This document shows, piece by piece, positions 1 through 11,474 of a DNA stretch of 64,000 bases (positions are counted from its first letter, which is position 1; every line of letters starts with the position of its first letter). The notes under the pieces were generated by a model. It saw only the letters and a program-made list of their open reading frames with translations, was not told where the DNA came from and did no database searches. This stretch comes from Plotosus lineatus (taxonomy: Eukaryota > Chordata > Actinopteri > Siluriformes > Plotosidae). The stretch lies in contig CM045733.1 in the NCBI GenBank assembly GCA_024760905.1, forward strand, positions 27,252,001 to 27,316,000, given 5' to 3'. Both the position numbers and the translations under genes were made by a program.

Positions 1-236
1 TCTTTCTTTTCTGGATTCGGGTTTTCATTCATTTTACAACTCTCTTTGCTTAACTGAGTATGCAGGGTAGATTGCGCCGATCCAAGCAGATAGTTAATTC
101 ATCTCTGTATATGAGGCTTGCACTCATGCTAGTAGGCTTACGCTTCTGAACAACCATATTTGCTTAGGGTTACAAAAGTCCGCAAAACAGATCACAGAGA
201 CGACGTCTTAACACAAGGGTAACACGCTATATAACT

Positions 237-238
<2 letters not shown>

Positions 239-320
<82 letters not shown>
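239..320. repeat. (TA)n microsatellite
   Basis: About 80 bp of TA repeat. Confidence 0.95.
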
Positions 321-326
<6 letters not shown>

Positions 327-2210
327 AAACTGAACACGGAAGAAGGAGGGGCATGTTCAGTCTGTTGTTTGTAAACAATGGATGCAGCGTCATTACGTCA
401 TTGCGTCAGCATACTACTTAGGTACGTCTAAACTCAAAATTTGACTTTTTTTTTTGAAAAAGAAAAAATCAAAAAACGTAAAACAGATGGACTTAAGTCG
501 GGGAGCGTCTGCACAGTAATTCCGAATATTTACAACTATAGGCTTCCTTTTTTTTAATTGAACATATATTGTAAACACACATGTTATTAAAACCACAAAA
601 GCTTAGAAATTAGATTCACAGAACAAAGATTCTGACTATCAGTACATTAACATATAATCACAGAATGGTAGTTTAAATAAATACTTTACAACCATGTGTC
701 ACACAAAATGCACATCAGAGCACATCATTGAATGAAAAAACCTGTAACCTTCCTACCCTACAGAAGCTATACACCCCCAGGGAACGAGCAGGTAAAATCT
801 ATGTTTAGCCTCTTGACCCAGGAAACAACATTCTGTGAGATTCCCCCCTCTCCCCCCACTTCGGTCCTGAGGATTCAATGCACTGCAAATCTGACAATAT
901 CGCACATTCATCAAAATCTTCTACAAATGCAGTTGTCGGACAATATAATCAGGAACGTGCTGCAATCACAAAAAAAAAAAAACCCAAACAAAAAAAGACT
1001 TTCGGGGACGCATGTGGAATTCCATACAGATAGTAAAATCATTCTAGGATCAAATCAGGCCTTGGGAGCTAAGAGGTCCTCATTTTGTATTATGCCAACT
1101 TACTGCCTTTGAAGAGCTGCACTTTGTAAATTACATACATGAGCCTATGTAGGTTGCTAATAATAATATAAAAAAAAGATAGAAATCATTTATTTATCAC
1201 ATTCAGCAGTCTTTTCTTAACATACTGTACCAGCTTGTTAGGAAATTGGAGTTAGAACACAAAGTTAGCCAGAGTGCATTTCTCCTTGAGCAAAGAGGGT
1301 TATAGGCTTTGATCAAGGACCTAACAATAGCATATTGGTTGTGTTGGAGCTTGGCTTGAATCCCTCAACAGTATTTCAGAGGCATATAAAACTATAATTA
1401 ACTTTTTCTGGGTGTGTATATAACCTGATAAAATTTGCTGTAATAACATTGAAGTCAGGCACAATCGTATTTGGTGAAAGAAAACAAAACTGTGGAAAGT
1501 TTCTCATTGTTAGGGAATTGGGCTTGACATGTCCAGGCAGTGCACAGTGGAACAGTGTTTTCTTCTCCAGTCCATTTGAAGATAATGAACAGTGATATTA
1601 CACATCTGAAAGTGGCTGACACACTGCCTGTGTGTGTGTGTGTGTGTGTGCGTGTCTCATACCAGAAGTTCCCTCAATTATATGGTCTGTGTGAGAAACT
1701 TTTATCTTTCATTAGGCTAGACAATTTTCTATTTTTCAGAAAGCTACTTAAAAAGCGAACTTTTTTCACTCAGCCAGCAATGGCTCGATTTAATAGTTAT
1801 CATCAAAGTTTTGGATTAATTGTAATGCTTTTGAAAAGGTTTATAAAGCAATTTACTGATCATGAACTTGATTTCATTGTTTTATCTGAAACTCCCATAT
1901 TAACAGGTTGTGTTGACTTACATTGAAATTGAATATGAGACTAATTTTGAAATGGTACTCCAATAGTGTGCAATTAAAGTGTAATCTTTATATTATACCT
2001 GCTCCTGAATGGCCACGGAGTTTCTTTTAAAGAACATAACTACACAAAGATCATTGTGAATACAAAAGTGCTATCAATGTAAATCCTAAGTTCTACATAC
2101 ATATTAATCAGGACTTGTCTGTATTTTTTTTAAATGGACACCCCACAGAGCATGCTTAAATCATTAATTTGAAGAATAGCCCTTTCACAAAAAGTTGAAA
2201 GTAATGAGGA
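321..2210. other. slc2a13 intron sequence, no recognised feature
   Basis: Intronic with respect to slc2a13 (downstream of exon 3). AT-rich, with a short GT repeat near 1628-1650. The small open frames here have no recognisable homology. Confidence 0.5.
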
Positions 2211-2279
2211 TACAGTGCCCTCCATAATTATTGGTACCCCTGGTTAAGATGTGTTCTTTAGCTGCTAATAAATTCAGTT

Positions 2280-2672
2280 TGTTTTTCCTAATCTTTCCGT
2301 GTTTTCCCATCTTGTGAAACATTATATAAGAAGACTTGGTGTTGTTTTTAGGCAAAAGGCAGTTGCACAAAGGATGAGTATCAGGGTGCTAATAATTATG
2401 GTGCACATGATTTGATATAAAACAATTATTTCTTAATGTGGCTTTTTTTTGAACAACAAATCATCTGCACCACAATAATTATTTTTTAATTGTGGTGCAG
2501 ATGATTCGTTGTAAAAAAAGAAAAAAAAGCCACATTAAGAAACAATTATTTTACATCAAATCATGTGCACCACACTTATTAGCACCCCAATGCTAATACT
2601 GTACTTTGTGCAACTGCCTTTTGCCAAAAAACTACACCATATCTGCTCATATAATGTTTCACAAGATGGGAA
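2280..2672. repeat. Long hairpin inside the Tc1 left end
   Basis: The stretch 2280-2485 is repeated in inverted orientation at about 2495-2672 (for example GGTGCACATGATTTGAT against ATCAAATCATGTGCACC). A few bases separate the arms. This is an inverted duplication of the transposon end. Confidence 0.75.
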
Positions 2673-3455
2673 AATAAAGAAAGAGGGATCTTTGACCATC
2701 CTTTCTGCACAACCTCTCTAAATCATTCAATGACCTGGGTCTTCTCCTCTGCACTCTTCTCTTCAGCTCACTCCACAGGTTTTCAATGGGGTTGAGCTCT
2801 GGAGACTGAGATGGCCATGGGAGGAGCTTGATTCTGTGTCTGGTGAACCATTTCTTTGTAGATTTGGCCACATGTTTAGGGTCATTATCTTGCTGAAATA
2901 CCCAGTGATGATCCATCTTCAGCTTTCGGGCAGCAGGTACCAGATTTTGATTTAAAATGTCCTTTTATTTTAAAGCGTTCATGATGCCACGCAAACTAAT
3001 ATGGTTCCCAGGGCCTCTGAAAGAGAAACAGGCCCACAGCATCACCAGTGCTACCCCATACTTCATAGTGGGCATGAGGTGCTTTTCCGCAGATTCAACT
3101 TTTGTGTTCTGTCACACCCACTCAGAGTGCTTGTTTCCAAAATGCTCTATCTTAGTCTCATCTGAACAAAGCACACGGTCCCAGTTGAAGTCCCAGTACC
3201 ACGTAGCAAATTCCAGACGTTTGCATTTATGATTGTGAGTGAAATGTTTTTTTTCCGTGCATGCTTTCCAAACAGCTTGTTGGCATGTAGATGGTGCAGG
3301 ATGGTTGTTTTGGAGATTTTGTGACCTAAAGATGCTACCATTTGCTGCAATTCTTTAACAGTGAGCTGTGAAGAACTTTTTATTTCTCTTACTATCCTCC
3401 TCACTGTGCATAAGGGCAAAATAACCTTGCATCCTCTTCCAGACTTGTTTACCAC
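2659..3455 (-). pseudogene. Broken Tc1-like transposase
   Basis: Two open segments in different frames match the N-terminal HTH and the C-terminal catalytic part of a Tc1 transposase ([17 protein letters not shown], then [17 protein letters not shown]). The central segment between them is frameshifted. Confidence 0.8.
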
Positions 3456-3747
3456 TGTTACGGTTGTTTTAAACTTAATGATTCATCTGACAGGAGATAT
3501 GGGTAGGTGCAGGCTACAGGCAATTTTCTTGTAGCCATTGCCTGACTTGTGAAGGACGACACACAGCTGCCTTTCTTGAATGGTGTTGTTTCTTCGTTGT
3601 TTCCCATGTTGATGTATGGATAAGAGAATTGGCCCTTGTGTCATGTCATATTTATACCCCAGGGAAACAGGAAATGATGAATTACTAATTAAATAGTATT
3701 AGATACTCTGATCAACTTTGCAAACTGCTGTAGAAAGGACAAAAATA

Positions 3748-4600
3748 CAGTAGGACCTTGACTATTTGTGGTTTTGCAGTCCTGCTCCTGACTATTCGTG
3801 GATTGTCAAGCAACTGTCACATGATTCAAATTCAGCCAATGGCTGTCCTCCTTCCTGCTTATTGGTTGAGATTATGTATATGCCCCTTTTTCCTCATTCA
3901 TGCACAAGTTGTCAATGAGCCTCTTTCTTTAGTATGTTTTAATTACCAGTTATGCTCCACGATGCCACTCAAACGCCGGCTAAGCACCAGAAAAAGGTAA
4001 TGACATTTGTGGCAAGTGACACACGGAGCTTGTGAGACGAAACATGGCTTACCCAGACTTCTAGTCTTTCAAGGGATTAAGTGGGCAAGTGACAAGCGTC
4101 TCACATTCAAAGGGGAAAGACTTAAGCAGTGCGCTTTAGTTGAGGTGAGCGTGCGATTTGTGTTCATAGGGAGTAGATGAGAGAACTTAATTCAGGTGTG
4201 AACTGCATTCAGCCCGAGCAGCTCAGCCATGCACCTCAGCCGGAGCCGAGAGAAAACAGACACAAATATGTGGTATTTAATACCACAGCTTTACAACAGT
4301 TCAGATGAGTATTCCTCTTCAGGCACTTCAGAGGAAACTGTCATTTCTTCAGGAGAAAGTCTTATTTCTTCAGAAGAGACATCCAACGTCATTACCTTTT
4401 TCTGGCGCTTAGCCAGCATTTGAGTGGCATCATACAGCTTAACTGGATAATATATACATACAAAATGAAAATATATACATATATATTTAAAATTTCACTT
4501 GAGTTGAAGGTTACATTTTTCTACAATTTTCAGTGTGAGAATAGCTTCTGCAATAAAATGTAATTTATATGACAGCTTACAACACTACTTTTTAAAAAGC
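3748..4600 (+). mobile_element. Tigger/pogo-like fragment nested in the Tc1
   Basis: Starts after TA with CAGTAGGACCTTGACTATTT, a pogo-type end. It shares its interior (GCCAATGGCTGTCCTCCTTC and so on) with the element at 15625. The 3' end is missing. Confidence 0.6.
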
Positions 4601-4617
4601 TGATGTGGGAATGCTTT

Positions 4618-4742
4618 GCTATATCCTCGGAAGAGCTGGAGGAAGTGGCTGGGGACAGGAACATTTGAAACTCATTGCTTAGGCTGCTGTCCCGTGACCC
4701 GACAACGGATAAAGTGGAGGAAGATGATGAGGCGGCTTTTAA
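4618..4742 (+). mobile_element. Rex3 3'-end fragment
   Basis: Matches the last ~120 bp of the Rex3 copies in this window (GAAGAGCTGGAGGAAGTGGC ... GACCCGACAACGGAT, GATG-type tail). It is a strongly 5'-truncated insertion. Confidence 0.7.
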
Positions 4743-4849
4743 CTCATGCTAACCAGGGGTGCCGATAATTATGGAGGGCACTGTAATAGTCAGTGAAGCA
4801 AGGAAGTAGAGGAGAGACACATCTGAAGCTCAGAGGAGGATATACTCAA

Positions 4850-5230
4850 AGGAAAACAATACTCCAAGATTCCCACAAACCTATGGGGGATTGGCAAAAA
4901 GAAAAAAAGACCCTTGGACGAATTCCTACAGTGCTCACACCTTGAGCAAACCATCCCCACAGTGAAGCACTGGCAGTGTTAGAATTATGTGGGAATGCTC
5001 TTCAGATGAGATACTAGTAGGGGTTCAGGGAAAAATGGATGAAGCCAAATACAGGACCAGCTGAAAATCTATTATCAGCAAAAGCCTCAAAACATCGATC
5101 ATAAAAATGTAACTCAAATCCCAGATCTTAGTCCAAAGAAGAATCTGGAGAAAGACCTGATGTCTTCTACACCCTACATCTAAACTGAGTTGAACAATTT
5201 ATCCGAGAAGTATGGGCCAAAAATCAGGAT
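4850..5230 (+). mobile_element. Degenerate Tc1-like transposase remnant
   Basis: Contains CCACAGTGAAGCACTGGCAG and an NPQ/LSPK-type sequence resembling the PDLSPIENLW region of Tc1 transposases, full of indels. Family level only. Confidence 0.4.
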
Positions 5231-5951
5231 GTAATATGCAACAAATATTCATAAAATCAGTATAACCTAACCTTTCTTGGAAAACCTATACCATTTTCTT
5301 AGAAAAGTTTACAATAGTGATTCCATATGAAAGGCAATATGTTTCTTCAACTTGGACTGAGAATCCTTCATTGAGATTCTATAACCCAAGCTATTAATAA
5401 ATTGTTAAAAAAATTGTCATTAAACTTTCTAGCAGCACATGAAGAAATACATTTTTTGGTGAATGCAATGCCTTACAATAGTAACAAGGGATAAAGGTAA
5501 TCCACAGAAGGTCCTTCAGAAGATCAGTAATTTAGAATTCTGTGTCAGGCCTAATAACTCACACAGCCCATCCAATTTTCACAGCCCCTCTTGACCCTCT
5601 ATGTGACCTTCCACTGGCTTTGTTGAAAGCTCAGAACACTTCAACTTTGGAAATAAGGTCAATCTCTCAAACATAAGTGGCTTTTCTGAATTCAACTGAT
5701 TATGATTACCAACTAATGTGAGAGCTCGCAGAGAAAAATGTTTTCAATTACAGGATTGATCATCATCATCATCATCATCAACAGCATCACAACAACAACA
5801 CCAAGAACAGCAGCAGCAGCAGCAGTAACAATGATTATGACAAAAAGAAGAAATTTACACAAGGCATCCTGAAAAAATAAATGAATAAAAATCAATCAAT
5901 AGTTTACCAAAGTATTTAGACATTCTGTTGGAATAAAAATATAGTTGTGTA

Positions 5952-6939
5952 CAGTCATCTCTCTGTATTTGCAGGTGTTAGGGACCATAAATGGCTTTTG
6001 GATGAAGGATGAAGCCAAGAGCTTGGCTTCATCCTACATTGAGTACGTCCTTGAAGGCATTTTTTTCCCCAAAAACAGCCTGTCTCGTCCATATCAAACA
6101 CTTCCAGTGGACAGTAACCATTCTCCTTACATATTTCCATAAACTCTGGGGGTTTAGCAGCAGCTTCCATGTCTGCGGATGCAGCTTCTCCACGATACAC
6201 ACTCCTATCAACCCCTTGCTGGCTTGAAAACAATCAGGTTTTGGTGATGGTCCTGCTTACTCTTCTTCTTCAGGCCTCCAAAACTTCTCACATAGCATCT
6301 TTGCCTGCGATCCATAATTCTCAATGCCAATGCAGACTTTACCCCCATGATTTGCTTGTCCCAGAAAGTTGAAGCAGTCTTGGCACTGCTGCAAAAAGTT
6401 ACTGCTACGGTTGTCCTTATTTCATTCTTCTTCTTCTTTATGTAGCCAACAGTAGTCTCATTCCTCCTATATTGGCATGCTACTGACATGTAGCTTTTTA
6501 CTTCTTTCGGCATATCAAACAATGCTACCTTCTCCTGGAATGTCAAAACCTTCTTCTGGCACTTAAGCTCCTTGTCAAAAGCCTTAGAAGAAGCTTGGCA
6601 TTTAGCAGACATCTCAAGGGCACAATGTAATAAAATAGAAATCACAAAGCACAAATAATCCGCAGCAAAACTTCTCACTACATGTCATGGGAGCTCACTA
6701 TACTGTAAATTGGCTGAGAGCATCTTAAGGAGCATCTCCATGACAGAGATTCAGCATTGAGCCAACCAGAGTGCAGTTCACACATCTGTAAGCTTGCCAC
6801 AAATAATTTTTGAAGTTTAAAAGAAATTTCAGCAAATATGTGAACATGTGAATAATTTTTAAATGTGTTCCGAAACTGTATTTCTGTGAATATGCGAAGC
6901 CTCGAACTCAGAACCACAAATAACCGAGGGGCCGACTTG
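5952..6939 (-). mobile_element. Tigger/pogo element with TA duplication
   Basis: The 988-bp element is flanked by TA (5950-5951, 6940-6941) and ends in imperfect inverted repeats (CAGTCATCTCTCTGTATTTG against CAAGTCGGCCCCTCGGTTAT). It carries two pieces of a Tigger transposase on the minus strand and is internally deleted. Confidence 0.75.
5955..6618 (-). pseudogene. Broken Tigger transposase
   Basis: The N-terminal CENPB-type DNA-binding part reads EKVALFDMPKEVKSYMSVAC, then QYRRNETTVGYIKKK. A frameshifted later segment carries VFDMDETGCFWGK, the first catalytic Asp region of pogo/Tigger transposases. The middle and end are missing. Confidence 0.75.
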
Positions 6940-7360
6940 TAATATCATAGTTTAATATTTCCTGATTACATTTTTTGCATTTAGCATATAGACTCACATG
7001 AGGGATGACAACTTAAAAAAATAAACATTGTGGAGATCCACATTTCCCAATTTATTTATGATAATAGGTTCTCCCAAAGTTACAAGATACTGTCTATAAA
7101 ATGTGCTGTAAGGAATAACCTACCCCATTTTCCAGACAAAGAATAGGGATTTATGATCAACTGTAAAATGCTTCAGTTTGGTTTGTTGAAACTAAATTAC
7201 ATAAATTCAGAACATGTACCAGTGCCATCTTTCCTCTGTTTTTTTCGCCACAAGTTCCTCCTAAGATAAAGCTAGCTTTAGTCTTCAGTGAGATTAAAAA
7301 ATAAACATAAACAATAATAATCGCAATATAAATAAATATATATATTGTTGTGTTACTCAC

Positions 7361-7569
7361 CTCCTGCACTTTCTTTTTCCTCTTCCTCAATGCTGTTCTG
7401 AATGCTGTCATACTCTTCATCAATGTTCTGATTGCCTCGGATCTGGCTGAGCACGCGACGAGCCTTCTGGGTTAGACCCTTCTGTATAAGCCAGCGAGGA
7501 CTCTCAGGCAAAAAAAGGAATCCGAGGAACTGTACCAGAGCAGGCAAGGTTGAGAGTCCCAGCATGTAT
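7361..7569 (-). CDS. slc2a13: slc2a13 coding exon 3
   Basis: This exon encodes [20 protein letters not shown] (helix 6), then [11 protein letters not shown], the strongly conserved sugar-porter motif at the start of the central cytosolic loop. An acidic loop follows ([16 protein letters not shown], then EEEEKE). It is 209 nt long, with acceptor CACAG and donor GTGAGT on the minus strand. The remaining exons (helices 7-12 and the large extracellular loop) are not in the window, so the gene is cut by the left edge. Confidence 0.94.
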
Positions 7570-7709
7570 CTGTGCCAGCAGAAAGAGACAGCTATAAATG
7601 ACCAAGATTTGATATTAGAATGTTTATCATGTGTATTTGAACCATCTGGAGTAATTTCTTTTTATCATTCCTTAATTTTACTTTAGTTTAAATAGATGTT
7701 TGAATTTAA

Positions 7710-7855
7710 AGACGCCGTCAACATGTTTCCACCCTGCGATGGCCTGGCGAGCTGCCCAGGGTGTACCCTGCCTCATCCGGAGTTGGCTGGGATGGGCAAC
7801 AGCCTCCCCATAACCCTAATTAGGATTAAGTGGTTACAGAAAATGAATGGACGAA
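7710..7855 (+). repeat. SINE 3' part with LINE-type tail (family B)
   Basis: Begins in the SINE body (GCCGTCAACATGTTTCCACC) and runs through the shared tail (CTGGCGAGCTGCCCAGGGTG ... CCTAATTAGGATTAAG), ending in an ATGAATG-type repeat. The tRNA head is missing. Confidence 0.75.
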
Positions 7856-8643
7856 TGATGAGGAATTTAAAGAAAATGTGCTATAGTATAATTATATTGT
7901 TATCAGGATATGAAGTTAACTAATGTCATAATATGAAAATGTATTCATATCGTACGGTCCTAATACTACATGTAGCATACTCCAAAACAACACCAGCCAA
8001 AACTTTCGAAGCAGGTTCGGGAATAATGAAAAAAAATCCCACTTCCAGTTTCCTGTACGTTCTAAAGATTCCTTTACTCTGGTAATCCAGTAGTACTGCA
8101 CTACAGTAGTAGTGTCCCACACTATTAACATTGAATACAAATCATACATGAGAATTTGAGGGTAAAATATATAGATGAAAGATCAAACAGTGGATATTTT
8201 ACAGTGCTAAGAATAAAAAACACAATCCTTCAGATCACTTCTTAGGTAATTTTTATATTGTTCCTAATATTTAATTTTATAAGGTCCGGCCCTCTCGAGA
8301 TGAGTGGTTCCAAAGCTCAAGCTATGCGTCGAGGTGAGTCCGACTATATCTAGTTGGTATCTCTCAATCTCGCGCACCAAGTCATCCTCCTTTCCCGCCA
8401 GAGAGGTGACATTCCAAGTCTCAAGAGTAAGTCAGTCACCGAAGATCGATCTGAAAAAACCCTTTGGCTGCTACTTAACATTCAAAGCAGCTGACCCCTA
8501 TAGCCTCACCCACAGGTAGTGGGTCCATGGGAAGGCAAACCCATGTCCATAGTCAGTAGCCTGACCATCAGCCAATCACCTTTGGGTCCCTTCTTCCAGG
8601 CCTGGCTCCCGTTGATCTGCGTCCGGGAAAGGGAAACAGTGTT

Positions 8644-8679
<36 letters not shown>

Positions 8680-8849
8680 GCCCAAAGAGGTCTTTTGAAT
8701 CATGCTTAGTCTTCACCTAGGACCTGTTTGTCTTGTGTGACCCTACCAGGGGCATAATGCCCCAAACAACATACTTCCTAGGATCATTAGGACACAAATT
8801 CCTCCATCACAATAAGGTGGCCATAAAATTTAAATGAACCTGATGGTGG

Positions 8850-10650
8850 ACACCTGTGGTGAAGGGGGCTGTCTAGTTGAATAAGGAGGCCTATCGGGTC
8901 TTATTGGCCTGTGGGACTCCTGAGGCAGCAGATAGGTACTGGCAGTCCAAACATTCTACAGCTGTTGCCAATGCAAAATCTCGAATGTGGGAGGAGTTTG
9001 GTGTGAGGGCCTGGAAAGCAACTATGGGTTGGTTTCAAAAAGGTTCCGGACAACCATCTGATACCTTGAGAGGCAGAAGCAATTCTCTGCAAACACTGTT
9101 TACAATGGAACTCGGGAGCTGCTCACCTTGACTGGGGATGTTGTTGGGAGGTGGAAGGATTACTTTGAGGACCTCAATCTCACCAACCCACCCTCCGAGA
9201 AGGAGAAAGACCCTGGTGGTTTCGGTGGGAGTCTGTACATCGCTATGGCTGTGGTCACCGAGATAGTCAAAAAGCCTCTTGGTGGATTAGAGCTACCCTG
9301 AATATCTCATGGCTCTGGATGTTGTAGAGCTGTCTTGATTGACATGTCTCTGCAACATAACGTTGTCTTTGGGGGCCGTATCTCTGAATTGGCAAACCAG
9401 CATGGTATTCACTCTTTTATAAAGGTAGATGGAAAGGTGTGTTCATGGATGTGGTGAAGGAGGACATGAAGGTCGTTGGTGTAAGAGAAGAAGATGCAAA
9501 GGATAGGGTGAGATGGAGGCCGATGATTCGCTGTGGCGACCCCTGAAGGGAAAAGCCGAAAGGAAAAGAAGAAGAAGATGGAAAGGTGTGTTCAAATTTT
9601 TGTGGAATCACATTCCTCAGCCTACCCAGGAAAGTCTATGCAGGGGTGCTGGAGAAGAGAATCTGACCGATGGTTGAATCTCGGATTGATTCAGGAGAAA
9701 CAATGTGGTTTTTGTCCTGGCCGCAACAATCTCGAGCAGCTCTATACATACTACAGGATCCTGGAGAGAGTATAGAAGATGCCCAATCTATCCACATGTG
9801 TGTTGTGGATTTAGAGAAGCCTTTTGACCATGTCTTTTGGGCTATCTTGTGGGGTGTGCTCTGGAAGTATGGTGCACCAAACCCATTGGTACGGGCCGTT
9901 AGGTCTACGTATCACCGGAGCCAGAGCTTGGTAACAACAGTGAGCATGGGAGCCTGTCAAGGTTGTCCTTTCTCACTGATTCTGTTCATTATTAACATTT
10001 ACAGAATTTCTAGGCACACCCAAGGCATTGAGGGGGTTCTGGTTCTGCATGCACCCTCCATGTCTAGAGTGAAGTACGACTTCAAGTGTCTTGAGGTCTT
10101 GTTCACGAGTGCGGAAAGGATGAAGCGGGAGATCGACAGATGGATCAGTCTCTGCAGTCTCTGCTTTAAGTGGAGCTTTTACTGGTCCACTGTGGTGAAG
10201 AGGGAGCTGAGCCACAAGACAAAGCTCTAAATGTACCAGTTGATTTACATTCCAACCCTCACTATGGTCAAGAGCTTTGGGTAGTGACCGAAAGAACAAG
10301 TACAAGCAGCTGAAATAAGCTTCCTTTGCAGGGTGGCAGGGCTCTCTCCCTTTGAGATGGGGTGAAACGCTCCGGCATCTGGCAGGAGCTCAGAGTAGAA
10401 CTGCTACCCCGCTGCATTGAGAGGGACCAATTGAAGTTGCTTGTTTGTCTAGTTAGAATGCCCCTGAGTGCATCCGCAGTGTGGTGTTTCATGCATGTCC
10501 AACTGGGAATAGACCCCAAGGTCAATCCAGGACATGCTGGAAGAACTATGTCTCACGGCTGGTCTGGGAACACCTCAGTGTACCGCCAGAAGAGCGAGAG
10601 AAAGTGGCTCGGGGAGAGGGACTTTGGACTTCACTGTTTAAGTTGCTGCC
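8850..10650 (+). pseudogene. Rex3 reverse transcriptase remnant
   Basis: Recognisable pieces are YILQDPGESIEDAQSIHMCV, VDLEKPFDHVFW, GACQGCPFSLILFIINIYRI, FTSAERMKREIDRWIS and the C-terminal WCFMHVQLG region, spread over several frames. The FADD box is missing, so it is non-functional. Confidence 0.8.
9446..9576 (+). mobile_element. LINE (GAA-tail family) 3' fragment nested in Rex3
   Basis: 131 bp of the 3' end of the LINE seen in full at 52.7-56.3 kb (GCTGTGGCGACCCCTGAAGG, then a GAA tail). It is bounded by a perfect 18-bp duplication GATGGAAAGGTGTGTTCA at 9428-9445 and 9577-9594. Confidence 0.92.
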
Positions 10651-10703
10651 CCCATGACCCAACCCAGGATTAAACAGAAGAAGATGATGGTAGTTAATTT
10701 TAT

Positions 10704-11101
10704 TAGTACACATTTAATTGTACAAGTTTATTGTTTTACTGTATTTGAATCCCTGGAATAATTAAATTGACGTTGAATAAGGCATAAACACTGCAATTTG
10801 AATGCTGTCAGTGCATTAATAGTTGATTGTTGTTTATTCTATAAGTACCACCTCACTTTTCAACAAAAAAGATTCAATTATCCAAACAACCCATAGCACT
10901 CCACGCTGATTTCAGGAAACAAGACCAAAATAAAGTATTCCTAAAAAAAAAAATCCTTAATACTCCATAATTATCCTTTTAATCATACAACCCACTTCTT
11001 CATGAGCATCTACAACAGGTGTCTCAAACTCATTCCACAAAGGGCTGCAGTGGCTGCAGGTTTTTGCTTCAACCACATGACATGACTCATTTAATAAATT
11101 G
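10704..11101. other. Intron 2 sequence of slc2a13, nothing recognised
   Basis: AT-rich unique-looking sequence between the Rex3 duplication and the SINE at 11119. Confidence 0.5.
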
Positions 11102-11118
11102 ATCTCAGTCTTCAGGTA

Positions 11119-11474
11119 AGGGGCAGTGGTGGTCTAGTGGTATAGTGCGCTGGATCGCTGATCCAAAGGTTGGGGGTTCGAGTCCCACTCTCCACAAGAT
11201 TGTCACTGTCCCCCCCCAGTGCGGCTAACTGGGTTATCAAAGGCGGGCCATGTCTCTCACTGTCTATGGTGAGAGGCATGTAAAAGAACCATTGCTGACT
11301 TTCGTAAAGAGTAGCTGCAAAGTCGTCAGCGTGTTTCTGTCCCTTGCTAAAAGGGTTGTGACAGGAAGGGCATCCGACATAAAAACCTCTGCCAAAATGA
11401 AAAAAATGTGCAAATCAGATGATTTGCTGTGGCGACTCCCGAGTAAAAGGGGAAAAGCCGAAAGGAAGACAGAC
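11119..11474 (+). mobile_element. tRNA-derived SINE, family A (LINE-like tail), full length
   Basis: The head has pol III boxes: A box TGGTCTAGTGG (11130-11140) and B box GGTTCGAGTCC (11175-11185). The body is shared with other copies in this window. The tail matches the GAA-tail LINE and ends GAAGACAGAC. A perfect 17-bp target duplication ATCTCAGTCTTCAGGTA flanks it (11102-11118, 11475-11491). Confidence 0.92.

Larger units (their letters stand above)
2213..4783 (-). mobile_element. Tc1/mariner element with TA duplication, inactivated and nested
   Basis: The ends are inverted copies of CAGTGCCCTCCATAATTATT, each flanked by TA (2211-2212 and 4784-4785). Transposase fragments lie on the minus strand. 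3455-3147 carries a helix-turn-helix part (VRRIVREIKSSSQLTV). 2916-2659 carries the DDE part ([13 protein letters not shown] and [10 protein letters not shown]). The inside also holds a 180-bp hairpin, a Tigger fragment and a Rex3 3' end, so the element is far longer than the usual 1.6 kb and is dead. Confidence 0.85.
8281..10693 (+). mobile_element. Rex3 retrotransposon with inverted 5' segment and 10-bp target duplication
   Basis: Flanked by TTAATTTTAT at 8271-8280 and 10694-10703. 8283-8836 is the Rex3 5' end in reverse orientation; 8838-10690 is the middle and 3' end in forward orientation. About 0.8 kb of the endonuclease region between them is absent. The RT frame is broken and the FADD catalytic box is deleted. 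It contains a nested LINE fragment at 9446-9576. Confidence 0.88.

Noticed and set aside
208..393. Open frame of Tyr-Ile repeats and similar frames over TA, CA and TTA arrays
   Set aside because: Pure translation of microsatellites; no gene.
732..1112. 126-codon open frame
   Set aside because: No recognisable domain, no splice context or start context, and intronic to slc2a13; probably chance.
11130..11185. Possible tRNA gene (A and B boxes)
   Set aside because: The boxes belong to a SINE head followed by a SINE body and flanked by a target duplication; not a functional tRNA.
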